From Paramyrothecium sp. XJ0827 (taxonomy: Eukaryota > Ascomycota > Sordariomycetes > Hypocreales > Stachybotryaceae): a DNA stretch of 64,000 bases. This document shows, piece after piece, positions 11,286 to 21,209 of the stretch (its first letter is position 1; every line of letters starts with the position of its first letter). The notes under the pieces were generated by a model that had not been told where the DNA came from, did no database searches, and saw only the letters and a list, made by a program, of their open reading frames with translations. The translations under genes and the position numbers were made by a program. The stretch covers positions 806,001 through 870,000 of the forward strand of contig JAJFPB010000005.1 of assembly GCA_020881915.1 (NCBI GenBank), written 5' to 3'.

Positions 11286-12313
11286 GACGCTTGAGACACG
11301 AGGGAGAGTGGGTAAATGCGAGCCGCGGGAGATGTAGCCCGTTTTGGACTGGTTGATGCCGATGCTGGCCTCGACGCTGCGAGCTGGTCTGAACACGAAC
11401 CCTGCGGGCTTGGCTTTTCACTACCGATTTGACTCCGGAGAGCTCGAGGAAAGGCCGGCCGGGGATTATGATATGGTTGCGGTGGGGTTTAAAAGGGCTC
11501 CTTGACCTCAGGCGTCAGGGGCTCGCACTTTGCATGTATTCTCAGCAACGGTTGCTGATTAGAAACCCGCCACGAAGGCTGCCCAATGTGAAGCCAGAGA
11601 CTTGCATCCCTGCTGCCCTAGTTGTTCCTTAGACGGCATCACGCGCGGAATGCTTCTGGATTTGGCTTGGCGCCGCATGGCCCTGCAACTCCAGCCAGTA
11701 AGCGCGGATAGCCACTTGGCCTACCAGGGTCTGCATCCTATAAATGGGGCAAAACGCCATGCTTCGATCCAAGCGAGCCTCTAAATATGCCTCTTTTGCC
11801 TCCCCAAGCCATCGATCTGCGTTATCTTAGGGCTTATATAAATTTCTTGATGGGGTCGCAATGCCCGCGAAACCCATACCAGGCTCGGCCTATTCCCGAA
11901 CCACCTGAATTTTATGATCAAGCTTAATTTTAGGATGGTTACAGATCTTCATGCCGGACTCCCCTGGCCGGAGTTCAGTAACCCTCTCTAGTCTCAGTTC
12001 TGCTCTCGCTTCGCGGATGGAGACGCAAGCATCGGGGACTTGTTTGCGCGGAATGTTTCCCATACGAACGACCTGGGCTTACGATGCTCGCAGCTGAACG
12101 TCAAAGGTGTTGCGTGGAAGAGGGGCTTAGCGACGTCATCAAGTTGTTTTTGCATGGAAGGAGGAATCCTTTGAATTGTAGTATATATGCCTAGCTGTTC
12201 TTGTCCACGAGATAGAAAGGGATATCCACATTAGTTTCGCTCTGCTTCACCACACCTCGATTTGATCATAGCCCCGTTATTGATACTATCTTTTATAGCC
12301 CTTTCATCTGACC
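11286..12313. other. Divergent intergenic region
   Basis: This lies between the divergent Zn2Cys6 regulator (-) and the DUF2306 gene (+). CGG-rich stretches occur near 11450-11470, and a TATATA stretch lies at about 12181, roughly 130 bp before the DUF2306 start. No gene is seen. Confidence 0.45.
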
Positions 12314-13464
12314 ATGGCCGTTAAATCCAACAAACCTCCCGCCAATGGCTTCGTCAAAGTCATGCGGAAGGTGTACAACCCCGTAGGCTTCAGCAAAGGA
12401 TACAACTTTGTGCTGTTCTTCATCTTTGGAGGCGCCTTCACGGGCTTTGTGCTCGCTCGATTTCCATACCTCGACTATTTCAACATATTCTGCGGCGAAG
12501 ATGGCGCTGCGCCTGGCGAGTGCTTCGCATATTCCAAGGAGAAACGATACCAGATTGGCATCATGGTGCACCTTTATACCATCATTCCGGGATCCTTCCT
12601 TGCGTGTCTGCAGTTTATCCCTGTGCTCCGGCATAAAGTTCTCCTCTTTCATCGCATCAACGGTTACATTGCTGTCTTGCTAAGCCTGGCATCGGCTGCT
12701 GGAAGTATCATGATTGCGCCTGTGTCCTTCGGAGGGAGCCTTGCGATCAGAGCCTGGGTTGGCCTGTCAACCCTCATGTTCATCGGCTCTCTTTTGCTTG
12801 CAATTTTCAACGTCAAGAAGCTTCAGCTCGATCAACATCGGGCGTGGATGCTTCGTGCATGGTTCTACGTATGTTGATTGATCCCCTGACCTTTCTACGC
12901 TAACAAGAACAGGCCGGAAGCATCCTTACAACTCGACTCATCATGATCATCGCTGCCATGATCATATCGTCGGCCGGAAGCGATCGATTCTGGATCTCGA
13001 TGCCGTGCGACAAGTTGAACAGTTTCTATGAAACAACCTCGGAGTTACTGGAGGTCCACCCTCTTTGCTCTTCACTGGAAGCACGATCGCCGGTGATGGC
13101 AAGCATGGATGGTAGAGAAGAACAGGCAGCCGCCGCTCTGAGTTTGGGCTTTGAGTTCGGTGTTTGGCTAGCGCTGGCTATCCATGCGATTGGTATTGAA
13201 ACCTATGTATGTCGAGCATCATACCACAGCTTTATTGAGGCGTGACTAACTTTACTCTAGTTGAGGCTCACTCCGGCCGAGTTTGAACGTCTCCGGGAAA
13301 TCTCTTATCAACGTCAAGTCCAAGCTGGTTTCAAGAACCCGGGACGTGCTGGTCTAACGGTGGATCGTTTGGGCGATTCTGTCGAGTGGGTACCGGAAAA
13401 CCAACGAAATGATACCAAGATGGTTTCGATGGAGGAACGACCTTTGGCTCCTAATTCAATCTGA
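12314..13464 (+). CDS. DUF2306 multi-pass membrane protein
   Basis: Exons 12314-12868, 12913-13206 and 13261-13464 use introns 12869-12912 (GTATGT...ACAG) and 13207-13260 (GTATGT...CTAG), both phase 0, for 350 residues. At least six hydrophobic segments can be read (around residues 27-46, 78-105, 111-135, 143-167, 190-207 and 258-282). The sequence HRINGY and the QHRAWMLR-type motif in the fourth and fifth segments are typical of fungal DUF2306 proteins. Function is unknown in the family; a redox or haem-linked membrane role has only been guessed from the conserved histidines. The C-terminal tail is hydrophilic. Neighbours offer no functional clue. Confidence 0.85.
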
Positions 13465-14299
13465 TGCTTGTAGCATTTGTCCGAGGTTGGCATCGAACCA
13501 ACCACAGCTGCATTGATGGGGCGCGACTTCATTTAGATTCGGTCACACTCGAGTCGAAGAACTACTACCTTTCTCCAGACATCTCTTCTCGAAACAGGCT
13601 GGCTTTTAGAAATTTTGTACTGTGCAATGTTAGAATGATTTTATACAATTATTGGTTGCAGGCGACTGCCAAAGTTACATAGTCAAGTGTAAGAAGCAAT
13701 ACATTCAAATACTAGGTGCATGATCCACCTCCATCCCGAGTCAAGGGGACTAACCCAACGAACGTATCAAGACTTTTGTCGTCTGATTATCAAGCGTCCA
13801 CTGATGATGCGAAGAACAGCGGCCTGTAAGCAAAATAATGGGGCACATTGGGTTTATGGACCGAGCGTGTCATCCTCCTAAAACAATTGACACCGCAGGA
13901 ACTTGGCTTCTCCAAGTGACGAAACCATGCGAGAAACTCCAGCTCAAGGAGAAGGACTTTGACGTCCACGAGGACTCATGAGGTCTTGCGTGAACTCATG
14001 AAGATGCCCTTCGTTCCATTACTTCTCCCGTGATTTTATTATAGCACGGCTTACTATAGCAAACTCCATCTGTATCACAGTGTAGGATGCTGCAGGGGTC
14101 GCGATTGGTCTGCGGCTGAAGCATACAACCAGGGTCTAGCTCGTGCATCTGCACGTCCATACACGCAGGAGGGGAAATTACGCGCCCACCTCCTTTTTCC
14201 TTTGGGAAAAAACGTCCATGATAGTCCGTGTGTTGTTGGTTGTGACAGTTACGACGAAGAAAACTGGATCCTGAATCTGATCGTCCTGTATAGGCCTAG
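13465..14299. other. Intergenic region
   Basis: About 0.8 kb without a supported gene. It is the promoter region of the single-pass membrane protein gene that follows. Confidence 0.5.
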
Positions 14300-15307
14300 A
14301 TGTCATCGCCGGCCGAGACGACCGCCGGCGATTTCGTCGAACCGCCAGATGCTTCGTCTTTTCCCGCACCGACTTTCACGCCCGAAGCCTCGTGCACCCG
14401 CGACATCCACTATGTCGTCTACTCGGACCTGGAATGTGTAATGGGGACTGTCGCTGTCGCGTGCCGCTACTTCCACTTAGGGGCTACAACGTCGGCGTCA
14501 GAATGCATGCCTAGCGACTGGGAACCGACTCAAGGGCTATGGCAATCGCCTGGGGTTTGCCCGCAGGGCTATAGCATGGCATGCGCCTCGACGAGGGATG
14601 GTGGAGCGGAAACGACAGCGACATGTTGTCCAAGGTCAGTGCCTCGTGGATTCAACGCATTTTGCAGCTATTGATGACAATCGAGCAGCGGTTTCGAATG
14701 TAAATTTACATCTGGCTGGCCCTGGGATGCCACCGCTCCCTGTTACCGAGCACTCCCGGCTACCATCCCATTCGTGTACACGTCAGAAATGCCAGGGCAG
14801 GACGAAGCTGTGTTTACGACCGAAGGAACCGACCACGAGCTACACGCCTACGGCTTGGAGATTAGGTTCCAATCGTCCGACTTGGTTGACCCCCGAACCA
14901 TCACATCAGACGCTTCTTCCTCCGAGCCTACGACTTCCTCCGAGTCGAGAAATACGGCTTCAAGCTCCGAACAGACCACTTCTACATCTAACAGTTTACT
15001 GCCACAATCGTCTTCGACTATTTCCGAACCCCAAGGTGGACTTTCTACGGGTGCAAAAGCAGGCATAGGCGCAGGCGTTGGCGCAGGTGCGCTTGTCCTC
15101 CTTGGTATTTTGGCGTGGTGGTTGTGGCGGAGACGGAACAAATCCGATGGACAGCCCTTTGAGCAGCAAGGCATGATCCAGGCAAATCCTTCGGAACTGC
15201 CAGACGGAGAGCACTTGGCGCCACCAGCCGGATGGTACGCGTCACCAAAACCACCACAGGAAATATACACCCCCCATCCACCCGCCGAGTTGGGTAATTA
15301 TCGCTAA
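14300..15307 (+). CDS. Ser/Thr-rich single-pass membrane protein (SKG6/Mid2-like segment)
   Basis: Exons 14300-14634 and 14689-15307, with intron 14635-14688 (GTCAGT...GCAG, phase 2), give 317 residues. The N-terminal 190 residues form a Cys-containing ectodomain with about ten cysteines, including SDLEC, SACAST-like and ATCCPR stretches. A Ser/Thr-rich stalk (about 195-245) is followed by a Gly/Ala-rich transmembrane helix (AGIGAGVGAGALVLLGILAW) and a basic stop (WRRRNK). The short cytoplasmic tail is Pro-rich (PPQEIYTPHPP). This layout is common in fungal surface sensors. No classical signal peptide is present and a TAG stop lies right before the chosen ATG, so a 5' exon encoding the signal may be missing from my model. 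Ligand and pathway are unknown. Confidence 0.7.
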
Positions 15308-15774
15308 CATGGCGTGGAGTTTGGTTCGAAGGGAAAGAGTAGGCGTATTGAGGTAAGGGTTTCGGTTATGGCGTCTTAGATGGACAATACGTCGTTGGGT
15401 TTGAAAACACCACCGTATCTCGGGTTGTAATCTAAGGAACACCATGATTTAGCAAGCGTTTAATAGAACTTCTGAAATTAGTCGTGATCAGCCTTAAAGC
15501 GCACACAGGGACTTCCAGAGTCTAAGCTATCCGTACCGTAATCAAGTCTCCTGCTCCATGCGTCTTCTTGCCTAGCTCTCCGCCAAGCACTGTTAATAGG
15601 CAATATACACAGATTTACTTGATTCATGGCCTACCTTCCAAGCAAATGAACAAAAATATGATAAAATAAGTAAACCAACACTCGTTGAGAAGCATAATTA
15701 TAGGAAAATACGGCATGCCCTTGGGCCCCTGGATATCTTCTTGTTGAATGGCTCTGCATTCCAGGGCCGAGATA
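15308..15774. other. Intergenic region
   Basis: 3' flank of the membrane-protein gene. It is moderately AT-rich toward 15640-15700. No gene is seen. Confidence 0.5.
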
Positions 15775-15945
15775 CTAGATGGAACCTAAGAATTTGATTT
15801 TGTTGTTCCGTTGGTGATTGCCAAGGTGGCCTGGGCAAACTTCGAAAAAGCTGCCGACGAACGGGAGCCCGGCAAGGCCAGGAATATCGCGAACGGCGGG
15901 GCCGTCGACCGTAATGGCTATCTCAGTATCATTATAGCTGCTCGC
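15775..15945 (-). pseudogene. Cytochrome P450 N-terminal remnant
   Basis: Read on the minus strand, this frame gives a proline-rich hinge typical of the start of microsomal P450s: DIPGLAGLPFVGSFFEV followed by a HLGNHQR motif. After about 15 further residues resembling the next P450 segment (ending GSI) it hits TAG at 15775-15777. No I-helix, ExxR or haem-binding Cys motif can be found downstream on this strand, so only the 5' end of a P450 survives. It lies next to two other broken genes (16.6-17.7 kb). The identification rests on one short motif. A chance match cannot be fully excluded. Confidence 0.45.
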
Positions 15946-16624
15946 AATTTGCCTTTTGATGACACTTGAGCGAAGTGAGAAGCGATCCAGTGTCTGAGCT
16001 CATCCAAGGTAGCTATCCTATCAATACATATCTCCCTAGCGGAGGAAGTGAGTTCCCTGAGTAGATAGAAAGACTTCAAAGCCGTCATGAATAAGTCTCT
16101 ACTTGAATTGAGGAGATGAAGATGGGGGTTACTTTGGAAGTTGGAAATGAGACGCTGTATGCGGCGTGATGGAACAACAGCTGTTGTATGTCTTGTCACA
16201 TCGATAGACTTGGACTTTTGCCGCATGTGCAGGAACTCAACTAGATTCCGGCGCTACCGTTAATCTCTTTCCCGAATCGAGGCCATTTGCTTGACATCAT
16301 TGAGTTGCATTGGTTATGTACACCTCGAATTCATGAGCCGAGTCGGCAAGTGGGTCAAGATACCTCAAAAGACCCGAGGCATGGCCCATGTGGATAATCA
16401 ATGCCAAAACAAAGCCGCCATGCCCGGGATACCGTCTTGTAATGGGATAAGCGATGATAAATCGCTGTCCCGTAAGATGACCGAGGCCGTGAGTCTTGCT
16501 TACGCCTCTCGATAATCCGTGTCGGATATAAAGGTAGATGGGCAGACTTCAACCATCATATCCATCGCTTCAGTTACTACAATTTCACGTTTAGACAATC
16601 AACAGCCCCCACAGGCCAGCATCG
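15946..16624. other. Intergenic region between gene remnants
   Basis: No intact gene. A minus-strand frame (15918-16226) precedes the P450 remnant but has no recognisable domain. Just before the cytochrome b5-like start there is a short promoter-like stretch (ATATAAAGG near 16528). Confidence 0.4.
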
Positions 16625-16977
16625 ATGTCGCACCTACGTGTTATAAGTGTGGAGGAGGTTGCGGAGCACAGGTCTAGAAACGGCTTATGGCTTATTGTTC
16701 ATGGAAAAGTTCAGTTGGTCAAACATAGATGATTACATAAATGGAATGAATTGCTCATCCCGACTAAAGTTTATGATGTTTCGGACTGCGTAAAAGATCA
16801 TACTGGAGGCGTCGATTTCTCTCGGACGTTGCAGGCACAGATGCCAGTGCGGCGTACGACGACGTTGGACAGTCTGAGGATGCCGACGAAATCTTACAAG
16901 CATATCTCATTGGACAGGCTCCTGAAACGGAGCAAAAGACAAGGAAAAAGTCCATTAAACTCATTTCTCAAACCTAA
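16625..16977 (+). pseudogene. Cytochrome b5-like gene, frameshifted
   Basis: A b5-like fold can be read in pieces. The first piece (ISVEEVAEH...LWLIVHGK) ends at about 16709. After an intron-like gap it resumes at VYDVSDCVKDHTGG (from about 16770), then switches frame near 16820-16822 to DVAGTDASAAYDDVGQSED and LQAYLIGQ, ending at TAA 16975-16977. The frame switch is explained by one missing base. The gap lacks a proper GT donor in phase, so splicing also looks broken. The HPGG haem motif is HTGG, and the position of the second haem-ligand histidine (usually VGHS) is Gln. Even the ancestral protein may therefore have been a poor haem binder. Family role, if intact: electron donor to P450s or desaturases. 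Confidence 0.65.
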
Positions 16978-17037
16978 ACCAATGGCACAACCACTACACC
17001 AGCCTCAAATCCATCACTGCTCAACTCAAGATAAACT

Positions 17038-17695
17038 ATGGGATACTGGTACACTGTGTCGTTCGACTTTTAACCTACATCTCCAGGATCCTCTGATTCT
17101 CATGCACCGGGCACTGTGTTGAACGCGACCACGTACAATCCTTTTCAGGTTTTTGTTCAACACCTGCCAGATGATTACTACCACACAGTGATGGGAGACT
17201 TGTTTGGCGACGACATGATACAATGGAACCCAGGCTCGAACCTACTCGAAGTCAAAGGTGGTGACCTTGAAACACGCCCATTCAACGTGTACATGGATTT
17301 TATCATCAAACTTCGAAACGACGGAGACATCCCCGCCGGTATCCTGGCGCCATACGCTGGTGCTGATGACACCGTCATCACACCTGATACAAACTGGCTA
17401 TTATGCGACGGCTCCGCGTACCCTCAACAGAAATATCCAAGTCCGAATGGCGCCATCGGAACCCGCTTCACTGCGGCAGGGGGTCACTCTGGTGAATTGA
17501 ATTGTTCCGCAAATTGATGGTCTTTTCATCCGAGGCGTTGATGAACGCTCAGGCAGGGATCCTGACTGCATGGCGCGGTCTTCCGCACTGGATGAAACGA
17601 ACGGCCCGGTGACAGGAACGAAACAGAATTATGGTAGTACCCATCAGCATTTGCGTGCAGTTCTTTGTCAAGGTTCGAAATGCTACCAAACGTAG
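17038..17695 (+). pseudogene. Gene with phage-type tail-collar domain, disrupted
   Basis: From ATG 17038 the frame runs to TAA at 17071-17073, continues in the same frame after it to about 17502, then continues one base later (from 17504) to TAG 17693-17695. One in-frame stop and one extra base therefore interrupt an otherwise continuous product of roughly 215 residues. The C-terminal part has the hallmarks of the phage Tail Collar family (PF07484 type): WLLCDGSAY, then a VPQIDGLFIRGVD strand, RSGRDPD, and an HQH motif at the end. The N-terminal 90 residues are unassigned. Such domains normally sit at the tips of phage tail fibres and in related bacterial proteins. The flanking genes are fungal, so bacterial contamination is unlikely. 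The stop could arise by CAA to TAA, a C-to-T change of the RIP type. Confidence 0.7.
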
Positions 17696-18105
17696 TTGAG
17701 CAGTGCCAAGTTTCCTGAATTTATCAAAAATCCATGTATTTCATTGAGTCGTTTGTGAAGATGACTCCATTTGACAGCATCACATAAGGATGCGGCTACA
17801 ATAGAATGGTTCGGTATGGACGTCAAATCCAGAGCCCCAGATAAAGTCACTTAAGGTAGGCAACGATGGTTGGAAGTTTTGAAATGACTCATAGTTAGTC
17901 TTCAAATTACACGCAGCAAATTCCGGGCTCCTAGTCGTAACTTGGGCTAGCCTCCTGCTCCACGCGTATGCTCCGGTTCCCACTCAAGTGCTGCCCGTAC
18001 ACTATTTATAGTCCCACATGCGGATTCACATGATTCTTGATCTACCTTCCAGCCAGCAACAAGTTTCATGATTCAACAATACAACATAAACCCCAGCTTC
18101 TTAAA

Positions 18106-19743
18106 ATGGGCTCTGCCACACTCACAGACTTTCAAAGTGAGCGACTACAACCTCTTGAGTTGCCCGAGCCAAATGCTGCATCGCTGTCTCTGCTTGATGC
18201 GACCACTGCCAACTTCGCCTTGACCAATGCCATCTGGCTGTTTGAACGTCCCGTGCACAGATTCGTGTCATGCTCTGACCTGAGTGAGCACTTTCGCCAA
18301 TCACTGAGAAGCACCTTGAAATGGTACCCCCATTGGTGCGGTGTCCTCAAGGCTGTGACCACTATTGATGGCACAGTCGACCCTGAAGCGAGGGAGTTCC
18401 CACCTCACGCTCGCCGGTTTGGGCGCATTTATGCACACTTTGGTAACTACGATGACCCCGGAGTTGATTTTGCAGTAGCAAGTAGCTCAGAAACACTGGA
18501 GTCTTTGAGCCCATCCTCACGTCCGGCCCATCAACCCATCTGGAACCGCCATGAAAAGGCGTTGAATGCTTATCTGTCCCCGGCCACGATTGCAAGCCCG
18601 CTTCGACCCAACGACCCCGACGAGAACAATAAGCGCAAGCCTCTGTTATGCATTCAGATTACGCACCTCGCATGTGGAGGATTCGTCGTTGCGGCAAAAA
18701 TATCCCATCCGCTCGCAGATATCGCGACACTCGTCCGCTTCATGAAAGACTGGACACAAGCTAGCCAGGCCCTTCTTGCCGGCGAGAGTCTACCTGGAAT
18801 AAAACGAAACTTTGCATCTATCCAGTTGGATGATCTGGCCGCTGGAAACATCAACGATGATCAACCGGACCCACAAATTGTTCAACTTGCGCTGAGCCTA
18901 CCACTACATCGTTATGACTGGTGGCAGACATCACCAGGCTGTCCATGGCCGCGTGCTATCCCAAGCGCTTTTACTAATGTCGACATAACACCAATGGGGC
19001 AGGTTATGCCATGGGCCGATTGGGACGTCTCAAAACCAGTCTCTCATTACACCATCCACTTGACCAAAGATCAAGTTGAGCATCTATGGGTGCAGGCTAG
19101 TACAGGTACTTCTGCTCGAATCAGCCGCCACGATGCGGTGCTCGCCCACATTTGGTCCTGCATTGCACGTGCCCGTCGTGTGGAGTCGAACCAAGATCCT
19201 GTCCATTGCAACTTGACGTACGGCGTGCGTCCTGCTTTGCAATTGGATGAAGCATATCTAGGCTCCCCAGTCATTATGATTAACGTGGAGCTGCCCAGTC
19301 ATCTAGTGCAGTCCACAACACCCAGTGACGAAATGGGCAACATGAGCAGCCTTGGCTTGGTAGCGCAAAAGATACGCGAAACCCTGAGCGAGATGGGCGA
19401 GGCTGACAACCTCAAAGCTCACCTCCACTCTCTTGCTTTCGAAAAATCACCCCAGCGCATATGGCAAGGCTTCCTGGGCCGCCGCCATATTATAGTCACA
19501 ACGTGGGCTCGTGCCGGGCTCTACGATATTGATTTCGGCCTTGGCAGCCGCATCCGCTTTGCCGATGGGCTGATTCCAGACACGGACGGTGTTGTTCTGA
19601 TTAAGGAGGCGCCGGCCGAGAGCATCGGGTCGGGGACCACTGGCTCATGGACGGAGAATGGTGTGGATGTGTCGGTGCAAATTCAAACGGATGACATGGG
19701 GCGGCTGCTGAAGGATCCTTTACTCCTACCATCAACCAGTTGA
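18106..19743 (+). CDS. BAHD/trichothecene 3-O-acetyltransferase-like acyltransferase
   Basis: Single exon, 545 residues from the ATG at 18106 (context AAAATGG). The frame is open upstream to an ATG at 18037, which would add 23 residues. The family active-site motif HxxxD is present as HPLAD in KISHPLADIATL (about residue 205), preceded by a conserved ITHLACGG strand. The second family motif DFGWG appears as DFGLG near the C-terminus. Enzymes of this PF02458 family transfer acyl groups from CoA to hydroxyl or amine groups of secondary metabolites and act in the cytosol. Its intactness contrasts with the three decayed genes just upstream. It may be the survivor of a small metabolite locus. The substrate cannot be told. 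Confidence 0.85.
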   Translation: MGSATLTDFQSERLQPLELPEPNAASLSLLDATTANFALTNAIWLFERPVHRFVSCSDLSEHFRQSLRSTLKWYPHWCGVLKAVTTIDGTVDPEAREFPPHARRFGRIYAHFGNYDDPGVDFAVASSSETLESLSPSSRPAHQPIWNRHEKALNAYLSPATIASPLRPNDPDENNKRKPLLCIQITHLACGGFVVAAKISHPLADIATLVRFMKDWTQASQALLAGESLPGIKRNFASIQLDDLAAGNINDDQPDPQIVQLALSLPLHRYDWWQTSPGCPWPRAIPSAFTNVDITPMGQVMPWADWDVSKPVSHYTIHLTKDQVEHLWVQASTGTSARISRHDAVLAHIWSCIARARRVESNQDPVHCNLTYGVRPALQLDEAYLGSPVIMINVELPSHLVQSTTPSDEMGNMSSLGLVAQKIRETLSEMGEADNLKAHLHSLAFEKSPQRIWQGFLGRRHIIVTTWARAGLYDIDFGLGSRIRFADGLIPDTDGVVLIKEAPAESIGSGTTGSWTENGVDVSVQIQTDDMGRLLKDPLLLPSTS

Positions 19744-21209
19744 TGGCTGTTTTCAAGCGATTGAATCTAACCACTTTAGCGGTCAGATACTTGATTTTGT
19801 GTCCGGCAACCGTTCTAAGTGACATGCATATGGTTGGCATAATTACTCCTGATCTGGCTATGTTCATTGGACAATCGATCTGCTATTAGCCCAATTTCGA
19901 GGCCAAATCACCAGCCACCCACTTCCTCCCGCAATTTCACCCTCCATCACAAGCACAAGCTCATCCCAGACGCAGCTTACACGTTCTTCCTCGGCCGAGA
20001 ACGCTTTGACTGCCCAAAGAACCCCTGTCTTCCCCGCGTTTTCCAAGCAACCCCTCCCATGCATCCGGACCAATTAGTGAAGGTTAGGCCGCTGTGGCTT
20101 GCAGGGGGGCAATCCTCGTGTCAGCATAAGTCTGCTCTGGTGGGCTTCCCGCTGGTGGCATCGCTTGGCAAGGGCATCCAATAATTGGCCTGTTCCTGGC
20201 TAGAGTGTGGTGTGGCCTCGGCCCAACTAGGCCTCGTCGGTAGAAAGGATTTGCATATGATTGTTGGCAAGCCCGGCCTGCAACGTAGGGCCGTCCATGG
20301 GCATTCTGTCACATTCCGGGTCTCGCTTATTGGTAATATTATTGCAAATGAAGCCATTTCTCCTCTCTGGCACACTCACCACGACTGCCGCGGATCGTCG
20401 GTACAGTTCTCGTAGCTCGCTCAACTATGAGACTCTGTCTATTCTGACCACATTCTCTCTGGAGAGCGATCGCCAAGAATGTGGACTCGAGGAAACTCAT
20501 TTGCTCGCTTTTGCGGGGAAACCAGGACACGGAACTCGGCACTAACACCATCGGCCGACGTACCGCCTCCAGTACGTCACAGTCGCACTCGACCTATCGC
20601 TAGCTTGCATATACTTAATCAAACCTGATCCTTGACTCGCCCTACCTGCCATGGGTGGAGACTTCTCCTCGGGCCCCTGGACAGCCCCCAGCAGACCGGC
20701 CAGGACGCAAGCAGAGCAGTGCATCCCCGAGCCTTGTCACGTTCCGAAGGGGTGATGGAACAGGCTATCCTCAATCCATTTGGTCCTTTCCTTGCCGGTT
20801 GGCTAGTCGTTGCTCAATATGGGCAATGCCCGCGTGGGCGACCAATCGCTCTCCGGCCGTACCCTCCCTTATGCCGTTATGATAATTCAAAATGCCCGGG
20901 ATCATCTCTTGCAGAACTCTCACGTTGCATCCGGGATACGAGAAATGATGGAAATTGTTGGCTCGCCACCATGTAACTGGCTCGGCAGGGTAAGCTGCCT
21001 AGGGCGTGGTGTACGGTCATCACAAGCACAGTTCCCTGCTCGGTTGCAAGAGCCTGGACAAGTTTGGGCGAGAGAGGGGTTCGTGAATGTCATAATTAAC
21101 CCAACTTCAAAATTGATAAATGTCTCTTCCCCCGTCTTGTTCGCTTGTTGATGGAAATGGAAGTTGGGCTTCTTTACCTGGTTCCATTGGTGCACGTTCG
21201 TCGCCCATC
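19744..21209. other. Intergenic region, CFEM gene promoter
   Basis: About 1.5 kb without a recognisable gene. Several frames are open on both strands, but none shows a domain or a plausible splice continuation. Confidence 0.45.

Noticed and set aside
13480..13530. tRNA-like GGTTCGA-type element on the minus strand
   Set aside because: No matching acceptor stem, A box or anticodon loop; only a short resemblance.
17038..17695. Bacterial contamination as the source of the tail-collar sequence
   Set aside because: Flanked on both sides by fungal genes and remnants with fungal introns within 1-3 kb, and itself decayed; assembly error is still worth checking.
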